In this document: positions 53,804 through 64,000 of the stretch, one piece after another
Position numbering within the stretch: position 1 is the stretch's first letter
How the letters are laid out: every line of letters begins with the position of its first letter
Source of the DNA: Gammaproteobacteria bacterium
Lineage (GTDB): Bacteria > Pseudomonadota > Gammaproteobacteria > Steroidobacterales > Steroidobacteraceae
Assembly: GCA_025357915.1 (NCBI GenBank)
Contig: JANYLH010000064.1
Span: forward strand, 1-64,000
Length of the DNA stretch: 64,000 nt
Reading direction: 5' to 3'
Program-made: the position numbers and the translations under genes
The notes under the pieces: model-generated
Databases searched by the model: none
The model's input: the letters and a program-made list of their open reading frames with translations, nothing else
What the model was told of the DNA's origin: nothing

Positions 53804-55222
53804 ATGGCAACCAACAGCACCACCGGCACGGGCCTCATCCAGTCGCTCGGCGTCGGTTCCGGACTGAACATCCAGTCGCTGGTGACGCAGCTGGTCGGCG
53901 CCGATCGCGCGCCCATCGAGGCGCGCATTACGCGGCAGTCGCAGGGCATTGCCACGCAGCTGTCGGCGATGGGCGCGCTCAAGGGCGCGTTGTCGGCATT
54001 CCAGTCGGCGCTGGCGCCGCTGGCCACGACCGCGAAATTCCAGGTCATGGCGGCGAGCTCGGCGGATGAGACGGTTTTCACGGCCAGCGCCGCCAGCGGC
54101 GCCGTCGCCGGCAGCTACGGCATCGAAGTACGGCAGCTGGCCCAGCCTGAGCAGCTGTTGTCCAAGGTCTTTGCCGGAGGCGCGAAGGGCGTGGTGGGCA
54201 GCGGCACGCTGCATATCACGCTCGGCAGTGCCGGGTTCGATGTAGCCATCGCCGCGGGCGCCAACACGCTGGGCGATGTCCGCGATGCGATCAATGGCGC
54301 CGCCAGTAACGCCGGCGTGCACGCGACGCTGGTCTACGGAGTGGGTGGCGCGCAGCTGGTGCTCACTTCGGCACAGACCGGCGCCGCCAACACCATCCGG
54401 GTGAGCGCCAGCGGCGGTGACGGCGGCCTGGCGCCGCTGGCCTACGACGGCACTGCCGGCGTCAATTACACCGAGGCACAGCGGCCGCAGGACGCGATCG
54501 CCGTGATCTCCGGCGTCGAACATCACAGCGCCAGCAACGTACTCGACCAGGCCATTGATGGCGTTACCCTGAATCTCAAGGCCGCCAAGCCGGGCACTGC
54601 GGTGAACCTGGCCGTAAGTGACGACCAGGCGGCGGTGATCGATAACGTGCAGAAGCTGGTCGCCGCCTTCAACACCATGCGGGGCCAGTTTCACGCGCTC
54701 GGCGACTACAACGCTGCAACCAAGAAGGGTGGCCCGCTGCTGGGCGACTGGCTGCTCAATGGCGCCCAGTTCCAGCTCACGCGCGGCATGACCGACCGGG
54801 TCACGGGGTTGGGCAATGGCCCGTCGTCGCTGGCTGCCGTGGGCATCACGACCGCAGCGGACGGTTCGCTGAGCGTCGATTCGGGCAAGCTCCAGGCTGC
54901 TCTCAAGGCAGACAGCGGCAGCGTGGCGAGCTTGTTCAGTGGTGACAACGGTATCGCCAGGCGTCTGGGTAAGGCCCTCGATGGCATGCTGTCCACCACG
55001 GGAGCCATTGCCGCACGTGACGCGAATCTCGCCACCGCCCAGAAGGACGTCACCGCACAGACCACGCGGTTGAACGCGCAGATGGCGCTGGTGCAGCAGC
55101 GCTACCTGACCCAGTTCAATGCGCTGGATGCCTTGATGTCGCAGTTGCAGTCGACCTCGAACTATCTGACGCAGCAGCTTGGCAGCATTGCCAAGATCGG
55201 CAATGGTTCCGGCAACGGCTAG
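53804..55222 (+). CDS. fliD: FliD: flagellar filament cap
   Basis: A 472-residue capping protein. GLIQSLGVGSGLNIQSLVTQ and LVGADRAPIEARITRQSQGI open the N-terminal domain; the C-terminal MALVQQRYLTQFNALDALMS matches. Length is normal. It is 23 bases after flaG. It guides flagellin folding at the filament tip. Confidence 0.95.
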   Translation: MATNSTTGTGLIQSLGVGSGLNIQSLVTQLVGADRAPIEARITRQSQGIATQLSAMGALKGALSAFQSALAPLATTAKFQVMAASSADETVFTASAASGAVAGSYGIEVRQLAQPEQLLSKVFAGGAKGVVGSGTLHITLGSAGFDVAIAAGANTLGDVRDAINGAASNAGVHATLVYGVGGAQLVLTSAQTGAANTIRVSASGGDGGLAPLAYDGTAGVNYTEAQRPQDAIAVISGVEHHSASNVLDQAIDGVTLNLKAAKPGTAVNLAVSDDQAAVIDNVQKLVAAFNTMRGQFHALGDYNAATKKGGPLLGDWLLNGAQFQLTRGMTDRVTGLGNGPSSLAAVGITTAADGSLSVDSGKLQAALKADSGSVASLFSGDNGIARRLGKALDGMLSTTGAIAARDANLATAQKDVTAQTTRLNAQMALVQQRYLTQFNALDALMSQLQSTSNYLTQQLGSIAKIGNGSGNG

Positions 55223-55285
55223 GCCGGCGCGGCTCAAGTGATCACGGCGCCGGCCGTTACCAATTCCAGCATCGCTGGAGTATCC

Positions 55286-55696
55286 ATGGCCGCCCACAAC
55301 AGCAAGCTCGCTGCCTACCAGAGCGTAGCCGTCCACGGCGGCATCGCCGCCGATGATCCGCATCACCTGATCCTCATGCTGATGGACGGCGCCATTCACC
55401 GCATCGCCGCCGCGCGCGGCTGCCTCGAGCGGCGCGACCTGGCGCAGAAGGCTCAGCTTCTGCAGCGCACGGTTGCCATCATCGCCGAGCTGCGCGGCAG
55501 CCTGGACCACCAGCACGGCGGTACGCTGGCGCACAACCTGGCGGAGCTCTACGAGTACATGACGCGCCAGCTGCTGCGCGCCAACGCGGAAAACAAAGTG
55601 GAGTTCCTCGACGAAGTGACCGGGCTCCTCGGTGAAGTGCGCGCCGCCTGGGTCGCCGTGCCGATGGCATTGAAGAGCGCCGGCGCCGGCGGCTAG
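55286..55696 (+). CDS. fliS: FliS: flagellin export chaperone
   Basis: A 136-residue helical chaperone that keeps flagellin unfolded. LAAYQSVAVHGGIAADDPHH and LILMLMDGAIHRIAAARGCL are typical; the C-terminal helix includes FLDEVTGLLGEVRAAWVAV. ATG 55286 with GGAG upstream is preferred over GTG 55238. It follows fliD by 63 bases. Confidence 0.93.
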   Translation: MAAHNSKLAAYQSVAVHGGIAADDPHHLILMLMDGAIHRIAAARGCLERRDLAQKAQLLQRTVAIIAELRGSLDHQHGGTLAHNLAELYEYMTRQLLRANAENKVEFLDEVTGLLGEVRAAWVAVPMALKSAGAGG

Positions 55697-55773
55697 AGCG
55701 CGTGGACCATTGGTACTAGAATGCATCGTGATCACAGCGGGCGCGGCCGGTCGCCGCGCGAGGAAGGTGCAGC

Positions 55774-56337
55774 ATGTTTGAGGGCGTCGATACCGTAGTC
55801 CTGCGCAACGAGCTTGCCTACCAGGACACGCTGCCGGTGAGCTGGGAGCCGCTGGCGCGGCCGCTCGACGCGTTCCGGCTTGGCACGCTCGAGGAGGCGA
55901 ATATACTGCTGCTGCAGGCTTGCGTGGCCGTGGAGGAACATCCGCTGCGCGACAAGAACGAAGACCTGCACCCGCTCTCGAATGAGCTGGCGCGCCTCGA
56001 TTTCAAACTCAATCTGCTGCTGCAGATGGTGGGCACTCTGGTCAACAAGGCCCCGGTGGCCGATGCGGTGCCGGTGCAGTTCAACGCGCTCGGCGCGTCC
56101 TGGCAGGCGCGCGGCGCGGCACCCGCGGTGGGCTCGCAGGGACTCCTGCACATCCGCCTGCGCGGCGCGCTGGTGCAGACGCTCGACCTGTACGCGGAAA
56201 TAACCGACAGCGAGGGCGGGGCGGTGAGCGCAAAATTCCTTAAGATGCCGCCCGCCGCCGGCGAGCTTATGCAGCAGCTGTGCTTCCTCCGGCACCGCAA
56301 ACAGGTGGCCGGGTCGCGTAAATCCCGCAACAAGTAG
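55774..56337 (+). CDS. Atypical PilZ-like (tPilZ) protein next to fleQ
   Basis: A 187-residue protein with a helical centre (SNELARLDFKLNLLLQMVGT) and a beta-rich C-terminal half (VQFNALGASWQARG, VGSQGLLHIRLRGALVQTLD) resembling the tetrameric, atypical PilZ proteins of Xanthomonas. The canonical RxxxR and DxSxxG c-di-GMP residues are not present. It lies between fliS and fleQ, as such PilZ genes do in related clusters. A role in linking c-di-GMP to flagella is inference. Confidence 0.75.
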   Translation: MFEGVDTVVLRNELAYQDTLPVSWEPLARPLDAFRLGTLEEANILLLQACVAVEEHPLRDKNEDLHPLSNELARLDFKLNLLLQMVGTLVNKAPVADAVPVQFNALGASWQARGAAPAVGSQGLLHIRLRGALVQTLDLYAEITDSEGGAVSAKFLKMPPAAGELMQQLCFLRHRKQVAGSRKSRNK

Positions 56338-56447
56338 CGGAACTGTGACCCACGGCTCGCTCCCGACGTGACGTAATCCGCAGTGCTTTCCATAATGCCG
56401 GAATAATCTCTCTGCACGCCCGGTTTCCGGGTGGCCAGGGAGTGCAG

Positions 56448-57584
<1,137 letters not shown>

Positions 57585-57649
57585 CGGCCAACTCTCGCCT
57601 GAGCGACGGCAAGGCCCTGCCGCTGAGACGCGGCTCACACTAATCGGCC

Positions 57650-57665
57650 CGGCACGCAAATTGCT
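57650..57665 (+). promoter_or_regulatory. Sigma-54 promoter of fleR-fliEFGHIJ
   Basis: CGGCACGCAAATTGCT matches TGGCACG-N4-TTGCW with one change (C for T at the first base). It is about 43 bases before the fleR ATG, inside the 123-base fleQ-fleR gap. Confidence 0.85.
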
Positions 57666-57707
57666 CTTTCCTCTGCAGGACGGATCAACCAGGCGACCGA
57701 GGCATCG

Positions 57708-58790
57708 ATGCAGACCCAGACACACACTCCCACCGGACTGGTCAGCAACGCTGTTCGCTGCAGCGACGCCGCAGACCCGGTTGCCTGCGACGCGGCCTCA
57801 GTGCAGCTGCTCGGGCTCGCGCGCCGCGTCGCGCAGAGCGAATGCACGGTGCTCATCACCGGCGAATCGGGCACTGGCAAGGAAGTCATCGCGCGCTACA
57901 TGCACCGACATTCGCTGCGCCGCACCGGCGACTTCATTGCCGTCAATTGCGCGGCGATTCCCGAACACATGCTCGAGGCGATCCTGTTCGGCTGGGAGCG
58001 CGGCGCGTTCACCGGTGCGCACGCGGCGCACGCCGGCAAGTTCGAACAGGCGCAAGGCGGCACGCTGCTGCTCGACGAAGTTTCGGAGATGCCGCTCGCC
58101 CTGCAGGCGAAGCTCCTGCGCGTACTGCAGGAGCACGAGGTCGAGCGCCTCGGCGCACGGCTGCCGCTGGCCCTCGACGTGCGGGTGCTGGCGACCACCA
58201 ACCGCAGGCTGCGCGAGGACGTCGCCGCGGGGCGCTTTCGCGAGGATCTGTATTACCGCCTCAATGTATTCCCGCTCGCGCTGACGCCGCTCCGTGGCCG
58301 GCGCGACGACGTGCTGCCGCTGGCGATGCGCCTGCTGGCCAGCCACTGCCGCGCCGGCGAACGGATACCCGCGCTGGCGGCGGATGCCGGGCAGCGCTTG
58401 CTCGCGCACGACTGGCCAGGGAATGTGCGCGAGCTCGACAACGTCATGCAGCGCGCGCTCGTGCTGTGCGAGGGCGCGCTGATCGGACCGGAACACATAT
58501 CCTTCGAACAGCTCGGTGCCGCTGAGCCTATTCGGCCGACTTCGCCAGGCACCTCGGCGTCAAGCCATGCGCTGGCAGCGCCGGTGCGCCCAGCCGCCGC
58601 CGCGGCCAACCTCGCCGGGGCGCTGGCCGCTACGGAATATGAATTGATCCTCGAAGCGCTGCGGCGCGACAGCGGCAGCCGTGAACGCATGGCCGAGCGC
58701 CTGGGCATCAGCCCGCGCACGCTCCGCTACAAGCTGGCCCGCATGCGCGCCGCGGGCGTCAATCTTCCCGCCGTCTGGAGTGCAGCATGA
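57708..58790 (+). CDS. fleR: FleR/FlrC-like sigma-54 enhancer-binding protein lacking receiver domain
   Basis: A 360-residue AAA+ activator. Walker A is GESGTGKE, the loop GAFTGA is intact, and a Walker B-like LLLDEVSEM is present. The C-terminal HTH is ERMAERLGISPRTLRYKLAR. There are only about 40 residues before the AAA+ domain, so the REC domain of FleR/FlrC is absent, and no sensor kinase (FleS) gene is adjacent. It overlaps fliE by 4 bases and lies downstream of a sigma-54 promoter, so it can activate its own operon. Confidence 0.85.
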   Translation: MQTQTHTPTGLVSNAVRCSDAADPVACDAASVQLLGLARRVAQSECTVLITGESGTGKEVIARYMHRHSLRRTGDFIAVNCAAIPEHMLEAILFGWERGAFTGAHAAHAGKFEQAQGGTLLLDEVSEMPLALQAKLLRVLQEHEVERLGARLPLALDVRVLATTNRRLREDVAAGRFREDLYYRLNVFPLALTPLRGRRDDVLPLAMRLLASHCRAGERIPALAADAGQRLLAHDWPGNVRELDNVMQRALVLCEGALIGPEHISFEQLGAAEPIRPTSPGTSASSHALAAPVRPAAAAANLAGALAATEYELILEALRRDSGSRERMAERLGISPRTLRYKLARMRAAGVNLPAVWSAA

Positions 58791-59152
58791 GCCAGATGCA
58801 GATCGACCAGGTGCTGTCGCAGATCCGCAGCTTTTCGGCCCATGGCCCGGCCATGGTCCGCCCGACCTCGGCCACGGCGCCGGGATCGGTCGGACCTGGC
58901 GGCGTGGCCGGCATCGGCGGCGCCGATCCTTCGGCCTTTGGCCAGATCCTCAAGCAGGGTATCGACGCGGTCAATCGCAGCCAACAGTCGGCCGCCACGC
59001 TCGCCGATGCCTACGAGCGCGGCGCCAGCGGCGTCGACCTCGCCCAGGTGATGCTCGAAACCCAGAAAGCGTCGGTGTCATTCCGCGCGCTGACCGAAGT
59101 CCGTAACCGCCTGGTGAACGTGTACCAGGAAATCATGAACATGCCGATCTAG
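58787..59152 (+). CDS. fliE: FliE: hook-basal body adaptor protein
   Basis: A 121-residue FliE. GQILKQGIDAVNRSQQSAAT and ASGVDLAQVMLETQKASVSF are the family signatures, ending in LVNVYQEIMNMPI. It links the MS ring to the rod. ATGA overlap with fleR shows translational coupling. Confidence 0.94.
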   Translation: MSQMQIDQVLSQIRSFSAHGPAMVRPTSATAPGSVGPGGVAGIGGADPSAFGQILKQGIDAVNRSQQSAATLADAYERGASGVDLAQVMLETQKASVSFRALTEVRNRLVNVYQEIMNMPI

Positions 59153-59165
59153 GTGGATTGCTCCC

Positions 59166-60838
59166 ATGGCCAATGAATCGTCCGTCGTTGTCGCGCGTGC
59201 CGCCGCCTTCAACCCGCGCCCCCTGTTGCTGCTGATCGGCATCGCCGGCGCGGTCGCTGCGGGCGTCGCGGTGATGCTGTGGTGGCAGGGGCCGAACTGG
59301 AGCCTGCTGTACGGCAACCTGGATACCAACGATGCAGGCCAGGTTGTGCAGGCGCTGCAGACCGCGGGCATCAAGTACAAGCTCAGCGAAGACACGGGCG
59401 CGGTCATGGTGAGCGCCGACCAGGTGCACGCCGCGCGACTCAAGCTCGCCGCGCAGGGTCTGCCCGAGGGCAGCAGCAGCGGTCTCGATCTCATCAACAA
59501 GGATTCCGGGATTGGCGTCAGCCAGTTCATGGAGAGCGCCCGCTACCAGTACGCGCTCGAGACCGAACTGGCGCGCACCATATCGAGCCTGCGCAGCGTC
59601 GCCGCAGCGCGGATCCACCTGGCGATCACGCAGCAATCGGCCTTCGTTCGCGACCGGCACCCGGTGAGCGCCTCGGTGTTCCTGCAACTGCGGCCCGGCG
59701 GCCGGCTGGAGGCCGAGCAGGTGCAGGCCATCATCCATCTCGTGGCCTCGAGCATTCCTGACCTTGCCGCCGACCAGGTGACGGTCGTCGACCAGCAAGG
59801 TCGCCTGCTCTCATCGCCGGCCTCGGCGCAGTCCGCGCTGCAGACCGAACAGTTTGCGGCGGCCCAGCGCATCGAAGACAGCTATGTGCAGCGCATCGAG
59901 CAGCTGCTGGTGCCGCTGGTCGGCGCCGGCAAGGTGCGCGCCCAGGTCACTGTTGATCTCGAGACCAACGACAACGAGGAGAGTCGCGAGGAATACAAAC
60001 CCGACAGCGCAATCGTGCGCAGCGAGCAGACTTCCTTGCAGACCGGGCCCGGCGCCACCGGCGCCGGCGGCGTGCCCGGCGCGCTGACCAACCAGCCGCC
60101 GGCCGGGGGCACCGTGCCGCCGCCACCGCCACCACCCCCGCGCCCGCCAGCGCGCTGAGCGGCAACGCCAACGCGCCGCCCGGAACGACCACGGGTGCGC
60201 CGGCCGCTGCCGCGGTTGCGGCGGCTGGCGATACGGTCAACAAGCAGGAGACGCGCAACTTCGAGATCAACCGTACGCTGAGCTACACGCGGCAGCCGGG
60301 CGGGCGCATCAAACGGGTGACTGTGGCGGTGCTGCTCGACGACGTCGCCAAGGTCAGCGCCAACGGCAAATCGAGCGCGCAGGCGCTGACTGCGGCGCAG
60401 ATCGACAACATCACCAAGCTGGTTAAAAACGCCGTGGGTTTTGATGAGACGCGCGGCGACAATGTCAGCGTCGTCAACGAGGCCTTTCACCAGGACAGCT
60501 CCGAACTCAAGCCCGAGTCGGTGCCGCTGTGGCAGCGGCCGATGGTGCAGGACATCACGCGCCTGGGCCTCGGCGCCCTGCTGCTGCTGGCGATCGCGCT
60601 GGGCGTGCTGCGCCCGATGATCCGCAATCTCACCGCGCAGACCATGACGCCTGCCCTGGCCGGGGGCGCTGGCGGACACGGCGCCGGCGGTGCGGGATCC
60701 GCGCCGGGCGAGTCCGCGGCGGTCGGCGGCGGCGCGCCCACCCTGGCCTATGAACAACAGGTGGTGCAGGCAAAAACCCTGGTCACCCAGGACCCCAAGC
60801 GTGTCGCACAGGTCGTCAAGACCTGGGTAGGTGAGTGA
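59166..60838 (+). CDS. fliF: FliF: MS-ring protein, interrupted by an apparent frameshift near 60135
   Basis: The coding region would give about 557 residues, the normal FliF length. The first part (59166-60158, one frame) has a membrane helix (LLLLIGIAGAVAAGVAVML) and FliF motifs such as GVSQFMESARYQYALETEL. The second part (from about 60135 to 60838, frame shifted by one) has RNFEINRTLSYTRQ, a second membrane helix (LGLGALLLLAIALGVLRPM) and the FliG-binding end. The break falls in a proline-rich CCACCACCCCCG tract at 60129-60140; one missing base would restore the frame. The stop overlaps fliG. Confidence 0.88.
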
Positions 60839-61848
60839 TGGCTGAAGCAGGCATGAACCGTCCCGGAGTCGAGCAGGCGGCGATCCTGCTGCTGACGCTC
60901 GGCGAACAGGACGCGGCGCAGGTGTTGAAGCACCTCGGCGCCAAGGACGTGCAGCGCGTCGGCCAGGCGATGGCGCAGTTGAGTGGCGTGTCGCGCGAGG
61001 AAGTTTCCCTCGTGCTGGGCCGGTTTGCCTCACGAGTGGAGCAGCAGACCTCGGTCGGCGTCAACTCGGACGACTACGTGCGCAGGGTGATGAACGAAGC
61101 GCTGGGTACCGAACGTGCCGGAGGTGTGATCGATCGTATATTGCGCGGCCGCAGCAGCCGCGGACTCGAGGCTGTCAAATGGATGGAACCCAAGGCCGTG
61201 GCGGGAATGTTGCGCGCCGAACACCCGCAGATCATCGCCATCGTGCTTTCCTACCTCGACGCCGAGCAGGCTGCCGAAGTACTCGGCGCGCTGCCGCAGG
61301 CTATCCAGGCCGACGTGATCGTGCGCATCGCCTCGCTCGACGGCGTGCAGCCCGCGGCGCTCAACGAACTCGACGAAGCGCTCGAGAAGCAATTTACCGG
61401 GAAGTCGCTGGGCAAGGCCTCCGGCTTCGGCGGACCGAAGGCGGCCGCGGAAATCCTCAATCTGGTCGGCGTCGCGCCCGAGGGCCGCATCATCGAAGAG
61501 ATTACCAAGAGCGATGCGGAGCTCAGCCAGAAACTGCAGGACCTGATGTTCGTGTTCGACGACCTGATCAGCATCGACGATCGCGGCATGCAGGAACTGC
61601 TGCGCGAGATCCCCGGCGACCGGCTGATCATTGCGCTCAAGGCCACGACCGAGGAGATGAAGGACAAGTTCTTCAAGAACATGTCCGAGCGCGCCTCGCA
61701 GATGCTCAAGGACGATCTCGAGGCCAAGGGCCCGGTGAAGCTCAGCGAGGTCGAGGCCGCGCAGAAGGAAATCCTGCTGACCGCGCGCCGCATGGCCGAC
61801 GAGGGCAAAGTGCAGCTCGGCGGCAAGAGCGGAGAGGAGTATGTCTGA
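60838..61848 (+). CDS. fliG: FliG: flagellar motor switch protein
   Basis: A 336-residue switch protein. GVEQAAILLLTLGEQDAAQV opens the N-terminal FliF-binding domain, AEHPQIIAIVLSYLD has the conserved EHPQ, and the C-terminal charged helix region includes LIIALKATTEEMKDKFFKNM. It contacts MotA and FliM. ATG 60838 overlaps the fliF stop (TGATG). Confidence 0.95.
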   Translation: MAEAGMNRPGVEQAAILLLTLGEQDAAQVLKHLGAKDVQRVGQAMAQLSGVSREEVSLVLGRFASRVEQQTSVGVNSDDYVRRVMNEALGTERAGGVIDRILRGRSSRGLEAVKWMEPKAVAGMLRAEHPQIIAIVLSYLDAEQAAEVLGALPQAIQADVIVRIASLDGVQPAALNELDEALEKQFTGKSLGKASGFGGPKAAAEILNLVGVAPEGRIIEEITKSDAELSQKLQDLMFVFDDLISIDDRGMQELLREIPGDRLIIALKATTEEMKDKFFKNMSERASQMLKDDLEAKGPVKLSEVEAAQKEILLTARRMADEGKVQLGGKSGEEYV

Positions 61849-62470
61849 GGCCGGCGCCGGACGCGTACTGGCGTGGACCGTGCCGCAGGTCGACGGACCC
61901 GTGGTCGGCCAGCGCCGCGTCGGGGATCTCAACCTGCTCGAGCGCGAAGCCTGGGAGCAGGGTTTCGCGGCCGGGCGGGCCGCCGGGCGTTCGGCTGCGC
62001 TCAGCGAACAACAGGGCTTCACCAACGAATTGCGCGCGCGCGTCGAGCGGCTCGATAGCGTGCTGAACCTGCAGGCGCGGCCGCTGGCCGACCTGGACGC
62101 GAGCGTGCTGCAGCAGCTGGCGACGCTGGCCGGCGCGATCGCCCGTCAGCTGGTGCGGCGTGAGTTGCGGGCGCAGCCCGAACAGATCATCGCGGTGATC
62201 CGCGAAACCGTGGCGCTCCTGCCTGCCGCGGCCCGCGACGTCAGGATCCACCTGCATCCGGAGGACGCGGCGCTGGTGCGCGAGCGACTCGCCGAGCCGG
62301 CTGCAGAGCGCGCCTGGACCCTGGTCGAGGATCCGGTGATCACCCGCGGCGGGTGTCGCATCAGCAGCGAGAATTCCAGCATCGACGCCCTGGTGGAGAC
62401 CCGCCTCGGCGCGGCCATCGTCGCCGTGCTCGGCGACGAACGCTATCAGGCCGCCGGGGCGCCGACATGA
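61841..62470 (+). CDS. fliH: FliH: flagellar export ATPase regulator
   Basis: A 209-residue FliH. The N-terminal part ([20 protein letters not shown]) is charged with a GxxxG-like feature; the C-terminal domain has [20 protein letters not shown] and [20 protein letters not shown]. It overlaps fliG by 8 bases and fliI by 4. It holds FliI inactive until docking. Confidence 0.93.
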   Translation: MSEAGAGRVLAWTVPQVDGPVVGQRRVGDLNLLEREAWEQGFAAGRAAGRSAALSEQQGFTNELRARVERLDSVLNLQARPLADLDASVLQQLATLAGAIARQLVRRELRAQPEQIIAVIRETVALLPAAARDVRIHLHPEDAALVRERLAEPAAERAWTLVEDPVITRGGCRISSENSSIDALVETRLGAAIVAVLGDERYQAAGAPT

Positions 62471-63843
62471 GCGCCGCAGCTCTGGCAGCGCAACAGCGCT
62501 GGGTGCGGGCGCTCGAGCGCAGCACCGCACGCCTGGCCCATTTGCCGCCGCCTCCGGTCGCGGGACGGCTGACGCGGATGGTGGGCTTGACGCTCGAGGC
62601 GAGCGGCTGCCAGGCGGCCGTCGGCGACCGCTGTGAGATCGTGACCGCCGACGACATGCACATCAATGCCGAGGTCGTCGGCTTTGCCGGCGAGAACATC
62701 TATCTCATGCCGACCGGCGATATCCACGGACTCAAACCCGGCGCGCGGGTGCTGCCGCGACCGGGTACCGGCACGGTGGGCGTGGGCCCCGGGCTCCTGG
62801 GCCGCGTCGTCGACGGTGCCTGTGAGCCTCTCGACGGCCGCGGGCCAATCGCGGTGACCGCCCGTGTGCGTCTGACGGGAACACCGATCAATCCCCTGGC
62901 GCGACGACGCATCAGTGAACCACTCGATGTCGGCGTGCGCGCCATCAATGGCCTGCTGACCGTCGGCCGCGGCCAGCGCATCGGCCTGTTCGCCGGCAGC
63001 GGCGTCGGCAAGAGCGTGCTGCTTGGCATGATGGCGCGCTATACGCAGGCCGATGTCATTGTCGTCGGGCTGATCGGCGAGCGCGGCCGCGAAGTCAAGG
63101 AATTCATCGAATCGATCCTGGGCCCTGCCGGCCTGGCGCGCGCCGTGGTAGTCGCCACGCCGGCCGACCATCCGCCGCTCATGCGCCTGCACGGCGCCTG
63201 GCTCGCGACCTCGATCGCCGAGTATTTCCGCGACCAGGGCCAGAGCGTGTTGTTAATCATGGACTCGCTCACCCGCTTTGCGCAGGCGCAGCGCGAGATC
63301 GGTCTCGCCATCGGCGAGGCGCCGGCCACCAAGGGCTACCCGCCCTCGGTGTTCGCGCGGCTCCCGCAGCTGGTCGAGCGAGCCGGCAATGGCGTGAATA
63401 CCGGTGGCTCGATCACCGCGTTCTACACCGTGCTTGCCGAGGGCGATGATCACAACGACCCGATTGCCGACGCCGCGCGCGCGATACTCGATGGGCACAT
63501 CGTGCTCTCGCGCCGCATCGCCGACGGTGGACGGTATCCGGCCATCGACGTCGAGGCGTCGGTGAGCCGCGTGATGCATGACATCGTTTCGGTGGCGCAC
63601 AGCGACCTGGCGCGCCGCCTGCGGCAGCGTTCGGCCCTGTATGAACACAATCGCGACCTGATCACGATCGGCGCCTACCAGCGCGGCTCCGATCCGCGCG
63701 TCGACGAGGCCATCGCCAGCTGGCCCCAGATCGAGAGCTACCTGCGCCAGGACATGCGCCAGAGCGTGTTGCTGGCCGACAGTATTTCCCAGCTGCAGCA
63801 GGCGGTGCCTGATGCGGCGCCGCCCCGGAGCACAAGTCCGTGA
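62467..63843 (+). CDS. fliI: FliI: flagellum-specific export ATPase
   Basis: A 458-residue F1-ATPase-like enzyme. Walker [32 protein letters not shown], Walker [12 protein letters not shown] and [18 protein letters not shown] are all intact. ATG 62467 overlaps the fliH stop. A longer upstream frame lies inside fliH. Confidence 0.96.
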   Translation: MSAAALAAQQRWVRALERSTARLAHLPPPPVAGRLTRMVGLTLEASGCQAAVGDRCEIVTADDMHINAEVVGFAGENIYLMPTGDIHGLKPGARVLPRPGTGTVGVGPGLLGRVVDGACEPLDGRGPIAVTARVRLTGTPINPLARRRISEPLDVGVRAINGLLTVGRGQRIGLFAGSGVGKSVLLGMMARYTQADVIVVGLIGERGREVKEFIESILGPAGLARAVVVATPADHPPLMRLHGAWLATSIAEYFRDQGQSVLLIMDSLTRFAQAQREIGLAIGEAPATKGYPPSVFARLPQLVERAGNGVNTGGSITAFYTVLAEGDDHNDPIADAARAILDGHIVLSRRIADGGRYPAIDVEASVSRVMHDIVSVAHSDLARRLRQRSALYEHNRDLITIGAYQRGSDPRVDEAIASWPQIESYLRQDMRQSVLLADSISQLQQAVPDAAPPRSTSP

Positions 63844-64000
63844 AACGAGAACAACGCCTGCGTCCGCTCCACGATCTGGCCGGCCAGAATGAGCGCAACT
63901 GCGCACTGCGCCTGGCCGACTGTGAACGGCGCATTGCCGCCGGCGAGCAGCGCTACCAGGAGCTGGTCCGCTACCGGCTGGAGTACGAACAGCTGTTTCA
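63840..64000 (+). CDS. fliJ: FliJ: flagellar export chaperone (cut by window edge)
   Basis: The first 53 residues of a coiled-coil protein ([20 protein letters not shown]) are in frame from GTG 63840, which overlaps the fliI stop (GTGA). The position right after fliI and the helical, charged content identify FliJ. The C-terminal two thirds lie beyond the window. Confidence 0.85.
   Translation, partial: MKREQRLRPLHDLAGQNERNCALRLADCERRIAAGEQRYQELVRYRLEYEQLF

Noticed and set aside
53345-55735. A very long open frame (about 796 codons) on the minus strand opposite flaG, fliD and fliS
   Set aside because: It is antisense to well-recognised flagellar genes with intact motifs. High G+C content produces long antisense frames, and its translation has no recognisable domain.
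60129-60158. Programmed -1 frameshifting in fliF
   Set aside because: There is no canonical X-XXY-YYZ slippery heptamer or clear stimulatory structure, and FliF is not known to need it. A base-call error or mutation is simpler.

Overview
The window is a G+C-rich stretch of bacterial chromosome. Its gene families fit a motile, Gram-negative gammaproteobacterium, possibly of the Nevskiales/Steroidobacterales/Xanthomonadales part of the class. The supporting signs are a FleQ/FleR-type sigma-54 flagellar hierarchy, YceH, Dcp, a DgkA-like kinase and outer-membrane barrels and lipoproteins. This placement rests on family resemblance only. No RNA gene, insertion sequence, prophage or CRISPR array was seen. 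Coding density is high, many neighbours overlap by 4 bases, and both window ends cut genes (cysNC on the left, fliJ on the right).

Layout. Positions 1-3480 (minus): assimilatory sulfate reduction, cysH-cysD-cysNC. Positions 3561-9222 (plus): metallo-hydrolase, MaoC hydratase, CitE-like lyase, zinc-free MDR reductase, a small unknown, an LPS-type glycosyltransferase and a solitary ParB-like protein. Positions 9226-12250 (minus): cell-wall set dacB, DOMON-like, namZ, divergent from the peptidase dcp (12265-14457). Positions 14454-16690 (minus): a Cys-rich small protein, yceH, gloA and a secreted FKBP. Positions 16732-24534: mixed genes, including two GGDEF proteins, free-Met-sulfoxide reductase, PAP2, dgkA, an EamA exporter and small envelope proteins. 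Positions 24576-36533: envelope and metal genes, namely SCO/porin/PstS-like, a FecR/DUF6600 protein, an M48 peptidase, sseA, GST, a metal-uptake locus without ATPase, nitroreductase, dodecin and DUF481. Positions 36604-39358 (minus): a large lipoprotein and uppP.

From 39427 to the right edge lies one flagellar region: flgN-flgM-flgA (minus), then flgBCDEFGHIJKL, fliC, flaG, fliD, fliS, a PilZ protein, fleQ, fleR and fliEFGHIJ (plus). The promoters readable here form a conventional hierarchy. Sigma-54 (-24/-12) sites precede flgA, flgB and fleR, and sigma-28 sites precede flgM, flgK and fliC. Thus rod, hook, basal-body and export genes would be RpoN-dependent, and hook-junction, filament and anti-sigma genes FliA-dependent.

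The most interesting points are in the flagellar control circuit. Both enhancer-binding proteins (FleQ- and FleR-like) lack an N-terminal receiver domain and no FleS kinase is present. FleR sits under its own sigma-54 promoter in one operon with fliEFGHIJ. Three copies of a TTGCCGCTCAAGA-like element lie between the divergent flgA and flgB promoters. fliF carries a single apparent frameshift in a proline/C-rich tract, most likely a sequence error. No clearly novel defence or biosynthetic system was found.
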